This document shows positions 37,924 through 53,575 of a DNA stretch of 64,000 nucleotides, in pieces (the stretch's first letter is position 1; the number at the start of each line of letters is the position of its first letter). Position numbers and translations under genes: made by a program. Under the pieces are notes generated by a model. The model saw only the letters and a list, made by a program, of their open reading frames with translations, was not told the DNA's origin and did no database searches. The stretch comes from Strigamia acuminata (Eukaryota > Arthropoda > Chilopoda > Geophilomorpha > Linotaeniidae), in contig OX442323.1 of the NCBI GenBank assembly GCA_949358305.1, forward strand, positions 8,370,001-8,434,000. The letters are read 5' to 3'.

Positions 37924-40766
37924 TTGATCGCAACGATAATATTTCTTTCCTTAAACTCTTCTTGCGTCTGTTTAAATTGTTGGGTGTTGCTTCAACTTAT
38001 GCAATTCAATTTCCATCGTTTATTTCATGCTACACAGAAACATTCGTAATGAAACGAGACATTAAACTTTTATTTAAAATAAAAAATATTGTCCACAAAT
38101 ACAAAAAAAATTGAAAAGTTTAAATTGTATTAAATCATTAGACATTACCAGCTTCTGACAAATACATATATCGATTACAAAACTGGATCGCGTTACATAT
38201 TTCAATCTACAAAATTTAAATATTAAAAAAAATGAAATTAAAAAATCTCATTTTTAAAAATCCAATTTATTCCTAACCCAAAAAAAAACAAAAATAAAAA
38301 ATATACAAAAAGAGATCATTTTACCTCCTAAAATCAGTGCCACTGCAATTAAACAGTGAATTTACCACTACATACAATAGAATTTAACCCTAGATCATAA
38401 AAAAATACCAAAAGTCATAGATTTATACAATTTTTTTTATATTTATTTATTTATTTTGCAAGTACCATTGAAAATACATAGAGGAAACACTTAGAACGAT
38501 GCATTGTGGGCTTTAATGTATTGTATTATTAGTCTTGAAACAGTGACAATTGTTTTAGAAGCTAAAATGAGTACAAGGAGCCTCTTAGGACTAGATTATT
38601 ACATATAGAAAACTACATTTAAAACTGTGGAATGTGGAAACTACAGTTGTAATTAATTTCCTCAAACAAGTTTGCTTGTAATTTTGTAAATAAATCGTGT
38701 AATTAGTGAGAAATTACATTTTTTTGTCAGGAATTTTAAGGCACTGGTTGTTTTCCTGCAAATTATTTTTTTTGTTTGTTTTTATAATCGTCAAAATGAA
38801 AGTCAATAAATAAAATAAAATTTGACGGACAGCTATGAAAAGCTTTAACTAAACGACCAAGGCCGAGTCGTCAAGTAAACACGTCGTAAAAATGGAATAA
38901 AGTAGCGGAAGTTAACCAGAAGACGGAAACACCCAAAAGAGTCTTTTTATTTTTTGGATTTTTCGATTTTTTTCTATCAAAGTTACATTTGAAGTTTCCA
39001 CACCGAAGTCACATAGAAAAGGAAAAAAATTATTATTTATTGTTATTATTATAATTTTTTTTTTTATTTATTATTATTTTTTTTTTATAGAAAATGGGGT
39101 ATCTAAATACTAATAAAATTTTATTAATTTACAGGTACTTCAGTGTTTTTGTTGTTTTTTAGACTTTTTTATACATAGAATTTTTTTTCATAAGAAAACA
39201 TGGAGATACAATTATTCTATATTTATTTTTTTGGCATTTTTATGCCTTATCAAAAATATTAACGCTAGAAAATTTTTTTTTACCTCATTATTATCATTAT
39301 TATTATATATATTTATGTATGTATATTATATATAAGCTATTTTAATTTTTTCTTTGCAGGAACCAAATATTATGTGACAAGTATCAAAGCTATACAAATA
39401 CAGGAGGGAATAAGATCCACATTTGTGAAAGGGCAATGTTTGTTTAATATCTGCAATACGACATTCAAAATACCAAAAAATAAGAAAAATTTAATAACAA
39501 TTTAAAAAAAAATTATTATTATTGTTTTTTTTTTTAAATTATTAATATAATTATTTTTTTTTGTACTTCATCGCATTTCGCAACTAATTTCCTAATAAAT
39601 CATTAAAAAAATACATTTTTTCCAAATTGCACTTTTCTACTAAGTAACATCCAAAAAAAACATTTTTTTAAATGTATTTACTTAAATCATAGTTTGAAAA
39701 GGCACAAAAACTCACAAAAATCAAAATAAACAAAAAAGAAAAAATATTTAGTGAATACCAACAAAAATCCTTTTTTTTTCCATCTTTGTGCGCACATAGC
39801 GACCTGAGATTCCAACCCAAAGTCCTTTTCATTTATCCCATCAACAGTGCTCTACAAAACGAAAAAAAAACACCTAAGTACTTGTTCGTGGACCCCTCAG
39901 TCCATGACGACAACGGGGAAATTGTATTTTAATGTAATTTTAATTCTAAATCAAAAAAATTAATAATTCTTATAAAAAAATCTAAAACAATCGGAAATTA
40001 TTAGGAAATTTATATTTTAATGTAATTTTTGTTTTTAAATAAAAAAATTAATAATTCCTAAAGAAAAAATCAGATAAATTCTAAATTTTAATTTTTTTTA
40101 ATTTATTGTCCGTTTTGTCATGTGCATTTTTCTCAAAACTAAACTAAATTTTTAATTTTTTTTATTACGGAATGTACAAACTGATACAAACATTAGAGAG
40201 CACTGTTTTTATAATATTTTCATTTTTTTAAAAAATTTTTTAAGAAAAAAACCTTTTTTAAAAAAATCGAAAAAATCCCCAAATTAGCAAATCACTAATA
40301 ACAAAATACATAGAAACGTGTCAACTTTATTTAAACGAAACACTACGGGCATAAAGTTACAAATAAAAATATATATAATATATATATAATAATAATATTA
40401 TTATTTTTTCCTTTTTAATATATATCTTTTTTTTATACATTTTTTTTGTATTATTATTATTTTTACTTTAAATGGCGCCATTTTACCATCACTACTAAGG
40501 ATAACATTTCTTCCAGTAGTAAATATAGTTTACACTTTACAGTGATATAAAAATCCACCCAGACGAAACTGATCAATCAAATTACCAGAAACATCAACTC
40601 GATGATCGGAAATTTAAAATAAAAAATTAAAAAAACAAAAAAATTAAAAAATCTTAGGTTTTCCAAAAATTAAAATAAATGATAAACAAATCCTTGATTT
40701 GAGCTTTCATTTATTTCATTTCAAAAAGAAAAAAAAATCGATTAAATCGAAAAAACAAAATCGAAT
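37924..40766. other. Very AT-rich region downstream of headcase
   Basis: Over 2.8 kb of A/T-dominated sequence with poly-T and TATA microsatellites (39300-39335, 40370-40440). Part may be an extended headcase 3' UTR, as the gene's first AATAAA is at 40710-40715 and others follow. No coding evidence. Confidence 0.45.
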
Positions 40767-43136
40767 CTACTGCTCCCTCTCTCGGCGGTTATAAGTGGAG
40801 AGAGATTTAACAAAATGGAAGTCGATGAGCCTGCAATGGGGACATGGTAAACTGTGGCTGTAGTCGCTGAAGAAAGCGAGTCTTTGCTCGGGCATCATCA
40901 GCTGGCGATGGCAGTTGTTGCACTTGAGTCGTTCTGCGCAGCACGGCGTGGCCGCGAAGATATCGTACGAGTACATGGTGCCGAGGATTAGTGAACTGCC
41001 GTCCCACGGACTGAAGCAATAGCGGCATCGAATCATCGTGTTCCAGCCTTCCAAGCAGCCCATGCACACGGCGCACAGATACTGCTGTCGTCCGTCCAAC
41101 TTGACCTGAAATTTCCACAACACCTCGATTTATCCAATCATGAATATCATTGAACTTGTGTTTCTTTTCAACAATTTTCTACTCGCGATCCTGCGCCATT
41201 TGCAATCCAGATATAATCTCGAACCGAACTCTAAACAGACTCTTCCCTCAAACAAATTCCTCAAGAAATAAATTTCACCAAATCGAATCACGAAATCGAA
41301 TAAATAATTAAATTTCCCGAATTTGTATCTATCTATGTCGTAAATATCTCAAATTTACACAAAACGGTGTTTATTTATCAATTTCCGACTCGCGATCATG
41401 CACCATTTGCAATAGTCTCGAACCGGACTCAAAGCTGACTCTCTCGGCCAAATTCCATCAATAAATAAATTTTAAATTTATCAAATAAATTCTCAGAATT
41501 TCCTTCTATCTATCTCGTAAATATCTCAAATTTACACAAAACAGCGTTTATTCTACCGTTGATTCAAAACGGGCTAAAAATATCGGCCATTTTTGCATCC
41601 TCGAACCCCGAGTGTCGATTAACGGGGATAAGAGCGTCATTGAATTAAATCTTCAAGTGGTGAAAACAATGAGAATTAGTTGGGCATTGACTGCCAGGCA
41701 ACTGGATCTCATCTGTTTCCAACTCGCCCATTAAAAATAAATTAAAAATAGAAAAATAAAGATCCAAAACTAAAGTGCTGTTTTTTTTTTGTTTTTTTTT
41801 AAAATAATAATAAATAGATAAATAAATAAATAAAAATTATCTTCCATGATATGATTAAATTACACATTTTTCTCATTAAATTTCTATTTTTAAATCGCTA
41901 AACTCTAAACCCAGGAAGCGCCCTAACGTGCAAATATCTAGATCAGATTAATTCACCTCCAAATGGATCAATTTTCAGTTTAATTAGTGAAAATGTTAAA
42001 TTATTTGTCTATTTTTATGTGTTTTTGGTTTAATTTTGTACGTTTTCGAACGTTTTCACGCGTTTTCATCAGTTGCACACTGACACACATTCGTTTGGGC
42101 AGTGCACCTTTAATGGTTTGTGAACTCTGGTGGCGAAATACTGCGCCATTTGGATCGGAGCCAAACGAGGAATTTTCCATCGCGCTCATTCATTGCCAAA
42201 GGTAGGCGGATGCAGTTTGATAACAACTTATCCTTGCTCTTCCTTTCTTACCGTCATCTGATACATGACTCTGAACCTTTAGTTTTTTTTTTTATATGTT
42301 TTATAAAGATTTGAAAAAATGGCCCAGTTTATGAGTCATAGACTTGGAAGTTTATCATGATGAATGTTCGAGCAATAATATTGGATGTTTCGTAATTTGG
42401 ACTAGTCGGTCGCCATCTTGGCGGAAAATACTCGAGAATCGGAAAATTTCGAGTAAAAACCGAATTTTATGGGATAAAAATCGCATTTTTGGGATTTTTT
42501 TGTGTAAAAATTGAATATTTTGGCTAAAAATCGCATTTTTGAGATATTTTGTGTAAAAATTGAATTTTTTGGCTAAAAATCGAATTTTTTGGCTAAAAAG
42601 TGCATTTTTGGGATTTTTTTGTATAAAAATTGAATATTTTGGCTAAAAATCGCATTTTTGGGATTTTTTGTATAAAAATTGAATATTTTGGCTATAAATC
42701 GCATTTTGGGATTTTTTTTGTATAAAAATTGAATATTTTGGCTAAAAATCGCATTTTTTGGATATTTATGTGTGAAAATTGAATTTTTCGGCTAAAAAGT
42801 GCATTTTTTGGCTAAAAATCGAATTTTTTGGCTAAAAAAAATTTTTTTTGGCTAAAAATCAAATTTTTCAAAGAAAAAAAAATTAAAGAAACGAACCGGA
42901 ACACAACTGCGGCTGTGTTGTCTCGGCGAGAGGAAAAACGTGCCATCAATGAGCGGATATCTATCGAATATGATCATGTTGTTGTGGCACAAGATGCAGG
43001 CCGTCTTGGAAGTCTTCGATGCTGCCAAACTGGACAATATAAAACAGCGCGTATCATCATTTCCATGATTCCCATCGTCTTCCATCTAAAAAACAAACAA
43101 AAACCAAACAAAAACCATTAACAAAAACAAACTAAA

Positions 43137-43173
<37 letters not shown>

Positions 43174-44642
43174 GACTGTTTATTCAATTCTTAAATTAAC
43201 ACAACCCTGGCAAACCACCAACCCAAAAAAAAACGAAAAAAACAATCTAAATTTAACCAGAAACACACTGACCCCGATCAATTTACTCTTTTTAATGCGA
43301 AAAAATAATTGGCCAGTCGCAATTTCAAACACGGCAGCACGTCACATGACAATGCAAACACATCAAGGCCGAACTCATATTAGTTAGCGAGATTAAACGC
43401 GATAAATAGCCATAAAACGTTCCTCATAACATCCCAGAAAATGTTTATTAGATACATATATATACTTTCTCTACTATAAAATCCAGGAAACTAGTGGTTA
43501 TTTATACCTACAGGAAGTCGAGTTCATTGAGTAACATTTAAACTCTTTAAAACAAAAAAATGAACATCGAATCGAGATATTCCATCAAATTGTCATCTTT
43601 AAATCAAAATGGCGCGCACCGTTTTGACGTAAAAATGGAGAAAAATGCAATTTTAAGTGTTTCTACCGCTTTTAGTGATTTAACCTTGACTTTGAGGCCA
43701 ATAACTGTCACGTCTTGGCACAATTCCACCGTTTTCCACCCTTTTTTCCCTCCCGAGAAGAGAAAAAAAACAAAAATATTGACATTGAAAATTCGCCGGG
43801 TTTTAAACTCGGCACGGCGCGCCATCTAGCGCCGAACGACGTACCTTGATATGGTAGGAGTTGATTTTATGGCGCGGCAGTGTATTAAACGAGCTGAAAT
43901 CCATCCTTCGGCTGAAAATGCTGCCACTGGTCACCCGATCGGAAAAAAACTCGAATTTAATTTTCCTCCGCCCACCGGAGCCGGAATGTAGCGGCGAACT
44001 GGGCGACTCGGCCGAACTCGAATTGGGCGGGCTGGAACTAGTGCTGGAAAGGCTGTTGGTGCGGATGCGCAGCATCGGTCTGCCTTCCCTTCCCTCCCGC
44101 GCATTGAGTGCTCCGCTGCCGCTAGTGAGCAGCGCGGGCGCCGCGCCGGCCGAGCCGAGCCCCAGCGCCGGCTTGTCGTTCTTCTTCCGCCGCGACTTCT
44201 TCTTTTTCGCGTCGTAGTTCGTGCTGGCCGGAGCCAACCAGTCGAGATCTTTTCTCAAGTGTCCCTTGGCACATCGGCAGCCGCACGCTTTAAACGCCAA
44301 GTCGTAGCCTTTCTTGGTCCACAAGTTCTGCAGCCGCTGCTTCTCGCTCCAACTGCGAGCTCTGCCGGTAGATCGGAGATACATGAGCACCGATTGTTCC
44401 CAGCCGTCGAAGCAGAGGCGGTGCATGAAACTGCCTTCTTGGCATTGCTCGTTGTTGCACACGACTTTGGTCGCGTTGCTCAGCTCGTCCAGGCGGATGG
44501 GCTCGCCCACGCAGCAGCCGCTGGGTACGCAGCATTGGCTCACGTTCGGGTCGTGGTTTTCGATGGTTTCTTGGTACTGCTCGTACTCGTACTCGACATT
44601 GTTGTTCTGCTTGAGGATGCGCGCATCGCGATGGTGCGGCAT
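40767..44642 (-). CDS. hdc: Headcase protein (HECA/hdc), two coding exons
   Basis: Headcase family regulator. In flies it acts in imaginal cells and, with Unkempt, restrains growth downstream of nutrient/TOR signalling. The coding exons are 43845-44642 and 40767-41105, joined in phase 0 by a 2.7-kb intron (donor AAG|GTACGT, acceptor TTTCAG|GTC), giving 378 aa. The N-terminal part has the Cys-rich block around SQCCVPSGCCVGEPIRL and FMHRLCFDGWEQSVL. The middle is basic and Ser-rich. Exon 2 holds the second conserved Cys block (YLCAVCMGCLEGW, CRYCFSPWDGSS, CCAERLKCNNC, CPHCRLIDFHF). An in-frame ATG 12 nt upstream (44654) would add four residues, but its context is poor and it would sit within about 15 nt of the start site predicted by the TATA box, so I prefer 44642. 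A polyadenylation signal AATAAA lies about 50 nt past the stop. Family identity is secure; the size is below that of the human protein. Confidence 0.93.
41184..41552. repeat. Tandem duplication (~205 bp, two copies) in headcase intron
   Basis: Two diverged copies follow each other, roughly 41184-41370 and 41388-41552. Both carry an ACTCGCGATC...GCCATTTGCAAT block, then CTCGAACCG.ACTC, then TCTATC...CGTAAATATCTCAAATTTACACAAAAC. No reading frame is kept. They sit just upstream (in the gene's sense) of exon 2. Confidence 0.7.
42440..42870. repeat. ~60-bp tandem array in headcase intron
   Basis: A degenerate tandem array with unit GGCTAAAAATCGCATTTTTG followed by GGATTTTTTGTATAAAAATTGAATATTTT. 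About seven copies are seen, and some half-units are duplicated separately. Noncoding. Confidence 0.8.
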
Positions 44643-44690
44643 GGTCCCGAGCATGTGGCAAGTGCAAGTGGCGCGATGCGCGCCGGTTGG

Positions 44691-44746
44691 CGAGTTTAAA
44701 TAGGGAGCGGGCGGGGTTTGGTCGAGCGGCGTGCGCTCTCATTGGT
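44691..44746 (-). promoter_or_regulatory. headcase core promoter: TATA-like and CCAAT boxes
   Basis: On the minus strand, CTATTTAAA (44695-44703) lies about 41 nt upstream of the first ATG of headcase, and a CCAAT box (44741-44745) lies about 45 nt further upstream. This spacing suits a TATA-driven start near 44,665-44,670 and a very short leader. The boxes are seen directly; their use is inferred. Confidence 0.5.
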
Positions 44747-45975
44747 CGGGAGAGGATGCCGAACACAAACACAACCACGTGGTTAAAAACGGCTTTACGA
44801 TTTTTGTTTTTTTTATTTTTTTGTTTTTTATTTTTTTTGTGAATGGTAACATTTACTACATGTTTTTTTTTTTAAATTTGGGTTTCTGCGGGACTAAGGA
44901 CGGCCATTTTAATACGAATTAATGAGAAATAGCCCTGGCCTTGGTACTTGTTTTTCGTCGGTGTTGTGTTTCGTTTATTTTTATTTTTTTTTGTAATTTT
45001 TTTTTATGGAGTAATAAAAATCGAGTGAATCGTTATTTATTTCATAGTAAACAGGTGTGCTCTGAAAGTGAAGAAACTTTATTTAATAATTTCTGTTCGT
45101 GTGTGTATCAGTTACAAGTTAATGACGCGGGATCTTATTTATCGCGGACGGCACTCGCCATCTAGCGGGGGGAAATGAGACTAAGTTGCGCCGCATCGAA
45201 TATTGCTAACACTTATTTAGAATTTTATTCCTATATACATTGTTATATACAAATAAAAATAATTCCAAGCATAAAACAAAACAAAACACGTTTTACACAC
45301 TATTAAAGGCCTAGGCATAGGCAGTTTTCATAAACCGAGGGAACATTTTTCACTTTTACTAGAATTTTTCGTTCACTAGATGGAGAATTTTAACCCTTTT
45401 TATACGGTTAACTACAGGAAGATACCATCGCTTATTTCGGATATAGAGAGAATGTTTTAGAATTCCATTCAGATGAATTTATCACACACCGAGAAAAATA
45501 ATCGAAAAAAACAATGACAAACTACATTATTGTCATAAATGAGTGTGAAAATTGGCAGGAAGACACTTAAGACTAAATACCGGACCATACCACATCGTTT
45601 ATCACAAATGACGAAAAGTGAATGATACGTTTGATATTATTTTTCATTTTTTGTTTTTGTTTTTTATCTTTTGTTAAATATTACACAACATTCACTAAAA
45701 AGAATGAGGGGGGAAATATGGAAAAATTAAAAATCAGAATTTGTGGGCAGTAAGAGACTCACTAAGTCCCTTTTTTCGTTTAACACTCGTGGAATGTGCA
45801 TTATTTAAAAATAAATGAGTGAAAATACCAATTCCAGTAGAGTTGTGAATTCGTCGTGATGTGATTAAAACGTAGCTGTCGTTCACAACTGTACTGGAAT
45901 GTGAATATTTTTTTCAAATTTGATTTTTGATCCAAACAAACTATTAGAAATAGAAATAGAATTATATAAATTTCT
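44747..45975. other. Headcase-SYAP1 intergenic region
   Basis: Headcase upstream DNA and probably the SYAP1 3' UTR. A CGCTAGATGGCGAG motif (minus strand) lies at about 45157-45170. No further gene seen. Confidence 0.5.
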
Positions 45976-48648
45976 TCAACCCGTACTCTTGTTGTGTGAA
46001 TCTTCAGCTGCCAACATTTTCTGAATTTCCTTCTCCCATTCAGCATCGTCCATGTGCGGTTGCTCGCCTTCAGTCACCACCTCATATTCTTGAAGCTCCT
46101 GTTGCAGCTCTTTCTCCCACTCCTCCTCTAGAACAAAACACCAAAAATATCCAACTAAGATTACATTCGAAACGTCAAATTAAAAAATTGAAAAAAATTG
46201 AATAAAAATTGAAAAAAATTGAAAAAAATTGAATAAAAATTTAAAAAAATCGAAAAAGAATGAAAAAAAAATTTAAAAATGTGAATAAAATTGAATAAAA
46301 TTGAATAAAATTGAATAAAATGCAAAAAAGGTGCAAAAAAACGAAATTTTTTCAAAAAAAAAAATTAGGCCTAAAAACGGTTCAATAACTCGTCCATGTT
46401 GATTCAGTTGCTCGTAAATTTCGCGTATTATTTCAAACAGGTGGCGCGAATAAATTACCGGCAGTTCAAATTTTTGAGCAGGTCGAAGTCCGTTCTATTT
46501 AATAGTTTTATTAGTTATTACCGTTTTCGATTTTGTCTTGAGGATTCCGTCTCCCTTTAGCATCAACTTTCGTTTCTGCTTCAATTTGTTCAGTAGAATT
46601 TTGATTCTTGGCTAATTCTTCAATAACTGAAGCTTCACTCTCATTCTTTAAAAGTTCTATTCGAAATAAACAAAAAATAAACAAAACAAAACCAACCAAA
46701 AAACAAAAAAAAAATACATAAAATCAAAATAAGCCTAACTTTAACCCTAACCCTAGCGGCGGATTATTGAAACATTACAGAGATTCGAAGTTGCTGTCGA
46801 GAGAAACAAATAAATTCACCTTTGCTGTCACCTACGGAGCTCTTGCGAGACGATTTCCCAGAAGAATCGCCACCCGTGCTGCCTGAAATTGACAAAAAAC
46901 ATCAATTGGATCAATTAGAAGCAAATTGCGACTCAAATACCCGTTTCCTGGGCTAAAGACGACAATTGAGCCGACTGCTTAATAAGTGACACTCGATAAA
47001 AATAATTCTTCCAGAAGTTCTCTTCGTTGATACTAAATTGAGAGAGAAAACAAAAATATGGAAAATATTAAAATAAGATGGAAAAGAATACAATTTTGTT
47101 TATTTTTACCATTTTGGTACCAATTCGAAACGCATTTTTTGTAGGTTTTCGTCTTCGGCCAGAGTTGCTTGGGCTATAGGATGCATGGTGTCGTAATTAA
47201 ACTGGAAGGAAACACCGGTAGGAGGACTTCGCAGGAAATTACGACGATCCTTGAAGAATAAATAGAGAGTTGTTGGAATTGATGAGGTTTTTTTTTGTTT
47301 GTTTTACCATTGATAATCCTAAAATTTGTTGTTTCATATCTTCTTCTTCGCTGTAACCGACCCAGGGAGGAACAGCGGCTTCGGTTCGCTGCTGATTCTT
47401 GTCTTGCAAAAAGGCTTCTTGCTCCTTGTTGAAGTCGCCCAAAATACTCTGAGGGAGAAATAAAAGCAAACAAATTACTATTTTGTAATATTTTGCCATT
47501 TTTTTGGCAGTTGGTGACATTTTTAAATATTTTTTTGTTAGAATTTAGCCATTTCAGACATTTTTTTCTCATAATTTAGCCATTCTGGACATTTTTTTCT
47601 TAGAATTTAGTCATTTTGGACATTTTGTTCTCATAATTTAGTCATTTTGGACATTTTGTTCTCATAATTTAGTCATTTTGGACATTTTGTTCTCATAATT
47701 TAGCCATTTTGGACATTTTGTTCTCATAATTTAGCCATTTTGGACATTTTTTTGTTAGAATTTACCCATTTTGGACATTTTGTTCTCATAATTTAGCCAT
47801 TTTGGACATTTTTTTCTCATAATTTAGCCATTTCAGACATTTTTTTCTTATAATTTAGCCATTTTGGGCATTTTTTCTCATAATTTAGCCATTTTGGACA
47901 TTTTTTCTTATAATTTAGTCATTTTGGACATTTTGTTCTCATAATTTAGCCATTTTGGACATTTTTTTGAATATTTTTTGTCATTATTCAACATTGTTCG
48001 ACAATTTTTGATAATTTTTGTCATTTTTCAATCAATTTTTATCATTTTCCAACAATTTCTGTGACTATTCAATCAATTTTTCTCATTTTCTAACAACATT
48101 TGACATTTTTAGCCACATTTTGTTATCTCAAATCTCACATTTTCTTCGACTGTATGCTTGAACTGTTTCGCAGAGTCCGAGACACTTTTCCCCGCTTTTT
48201 TCACTCCGGAAAATAGAAAACCTGCAACAAAAACCCAAAAAATCCATCAACCAAACCAAAAACCCTCAAAACAACTCTTACTTCCCAAATTTTTGGCCGA
48301 TTGCAACGCCTTATTAGAAACTTCCTCAATGTCGCCCGCGATGCCACTCAAGCCCTGCTTCTCCTTCGCATCCTCCGGAATCTCCTCCGGTTGGCTCACG
48401 ATACTCGCGCTATCGGCCTCGCTCGTCGGAGAGCTCTTATCGCTCCCACCAGCTGGACTTTTGCTCGGTTCGTCGTTCGACGGCAGAGACAGAGTCGGAG
48501 GCGTCGGATCCCGATCCGTCGTTTCTCTCGCTCCCAACAACGGCTCCGTTTTCGAATCTTCAATTTTTTCTCCCTCGTTCGGTTTCTTCATTCCTTTCGT
48601 CCCCCACCAAGTTGTCACGCTCGATGTAACCGAATTGAACATATCCAT
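45976..48648 (-). CDS. SYAP1: Synapse-associated protein 1 (SYAP1), BSD domain protein
   Basis: BSD-domain protein of the SYAP1 family, linked to Akt activation through TORC2 and to synaptic function. Eight exons were rebuilt with consistent phases: 48282-48648, 48139-48221, 47308-47448, 47110-47249, 46941-47032, 46820-46882, 46522-46656 and 45976-46127, giving 390 aa (human is about 350). The N-terminus is acidic and Ser/Pro-rich. Next comes the family block [18 protein letters not shown], then the BSD domain at about residues 213-265, with [16 protein letters not shown] and the diagnostic Phe-Trp pair (F250-W251 in [20 protein letters not shown]). The tail is acidic and coiled-coil-like, ending in [12 protein letters not shown]. 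The start at MDMFNSV is the only Met that opens the conserved amphipathic N-terminus. Identity is strong; exact ends of exons 6-7 (poorly conserved linker) are less certain. Confidence 0.92.
46170..46330. repeat. Short AATTGAAAAA/AATTGAATAAA array in SYAP1 intron 7
   Basis: Degenerate 10-12-bp tandem units (AATTGAAAAA, AATTGAATAA) lie directly upstream, in the gene's sense, of the last coding exon. Confidence 0.75.
47500..47966. repeat. 31-bp minisatellite in SYAP1 intron 2
   Basis: About 14 copies of a ~31-bp unit, CATAATTTAGCCATTTTGGA followed by CATTTTGTTCT. Variants differ in TTAG/CATA and in the T-run. It fills most of the 690-nt intron between exons 2 and 3 of SYAP1. Confidence 0.9.
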
Positions 48649-50004
48649 CGCGAATCAACAAAATGTCCTTTCTATATTTGCGACTAGGTAATCTACGTTC
48701 GTTCGAATTCACCTCGCTAGACGGCGCCAATATACAGTCCACAAAAACGCTCTAAACTACGTCTTAATAAATAAATAAATATAATAATTACGAAAATAAT
48801 TCGTAAATTATGGAAATTAACATTTAAAAATTAATTTTTTAAAAAGTTTTAAGAGTGGAGTTTCCAAACTACGTCTTGATAAATAAATATTACGAAAATA
48901 ATTCGTTAAATTTAATTAAATTAATTTTTTTAAGGTTTCATCGAGTTGAATATTCAATGGAGCGCCGTACGCGCATTTAAAAGAGATAAAAACTCTCCAA
49001 ACTACGTCCTGATAAATAAATATTACGAAAATAATTCGTTAAATTTAATTAAATTAATTTTTTAAGGTTTCATCAAGTTGAATTTTACATGGAGCGCCGT
49101 AAGCGCATTTAATCGAGATGAATAAAAGCCAGAATGATAATTTTATTGCCAACCATCAAACTCATCAATAAGAAATTGTAACGCCCGTAAATTCTAGAAA
49201 TAACAATTTTTTAATCTGCAGTTTTAAGGAATATAACTTATGCCCATTCATTTTTAGTGGAAAAAAAATATAAAACTCTTCTACCGTATCAAAATATACT
49301 CTCAAACTGGGTGAGCCAATTTCAAATGGGAAAAACAAAACCGGAAATAAACGTTAATCAACATTTGTATTTAACTGGTAAGATTCAACAAGGTGTTAAA
49401 AATACTCTCACGTCTCCATCGTACAAAGTTACAATTAACCCCAAACATTTTCAGCATTTTACAGCTCCACAATTTACAATTTCAATCATTTTGTATATCA
49501 AATTTTTTAAACATTCACAATATAGAAAAAAAAAAAAAAAAAAAAGTGCATAAACCTAACCTCGTCACTTCCTGTTGCCATGGCAATGTATATAAGTTTG
49601 TTTTCAGTAATTATGGACATAAGTACATATAAATTAGTGACGGGAACACAACTTTTAATTATTAATTTAAGTTAGAAAAACAAAAAAAAAACAAATCTCT
49701 TTGAAAATCGTTTAGAAAGTCACAATTTGGTAGAAAAAAACTGGAAGAAAACCTTGTCACAATCTAATTACACCAAAATATTAGAAAGAAAAAAAGAAAA
49801 TAACTGCATAATAATAACGTAAATAATTTCTATAATGGATAAATGGAATACAAACGCTCGCTACTTAATTACAAATTGTCAAAACCTTTCCCGAATGTAG
49901 TACAAGCAACTTGCATTCATTGTTTATAATTAATTATTAATATTTTTTTTGTTTCTTTTCTTTTTAGTTAAGGAATGAACAATTTCCAATCGCTTGCAAC
50001 GTGT
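48649..50004. other. SYAP1-moesin intergenic region
   Basis: Holds the SYAP1 upstream region with the tandem copies described separately, a CTAGACGGCGCC motif at 48717-48728, a poly-A tract near 49527-49546, and presumably the moesin 3' UTR at its upper end. No conserved coding sequence was seen on either strand. Confidence 0.6.
48751..49125. repeat. ~110-134-bp tandem copies upstream of SYAP1
   Basis: Three units begin with CTAAACTACGTCTTAATAAA or CCAAACTACGTCYTGATAAA at about 48752, 48863 and 48997. The last two share the block ATTCGTTAAATTTAATTAAA, TTTCATCRAGTTGAAT and GGAGCGCCGTA(C/A)GCGCATTTAA. They lie within 500 bp upstream of the SYAP1 start codon, between it and the 3' end of moesin. 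Confidence 0.8.

Positions 50005-53575
<3,571 letters not shown>

Noticed and set aside
1-40700. CRISPR arrays or bacterial-type operons
   Set aside because: The tandem arrays lack unique spacers of even length, and all recognised genes are intron-bearing animal genes.
40700-40767. Programmed stop-codon readthrough of headcase, as known in flies
   Set aside because: The stop is TAG followed by about 20 low-complexity Phe-rich codons and another stop; no extended conserved frame is present.
44259-44778. Long open frames overlapping headcase exon 1 on both strands
   Set aside because: Shadows of the GC-rich headcase coding exon.
46738-46756. TTTAACCCTAACCCTAGC, telomere-like
   Set aside because: Only two TTAGGG-type units inside a SYAP1 intron; too short to be an interstitial telomere.
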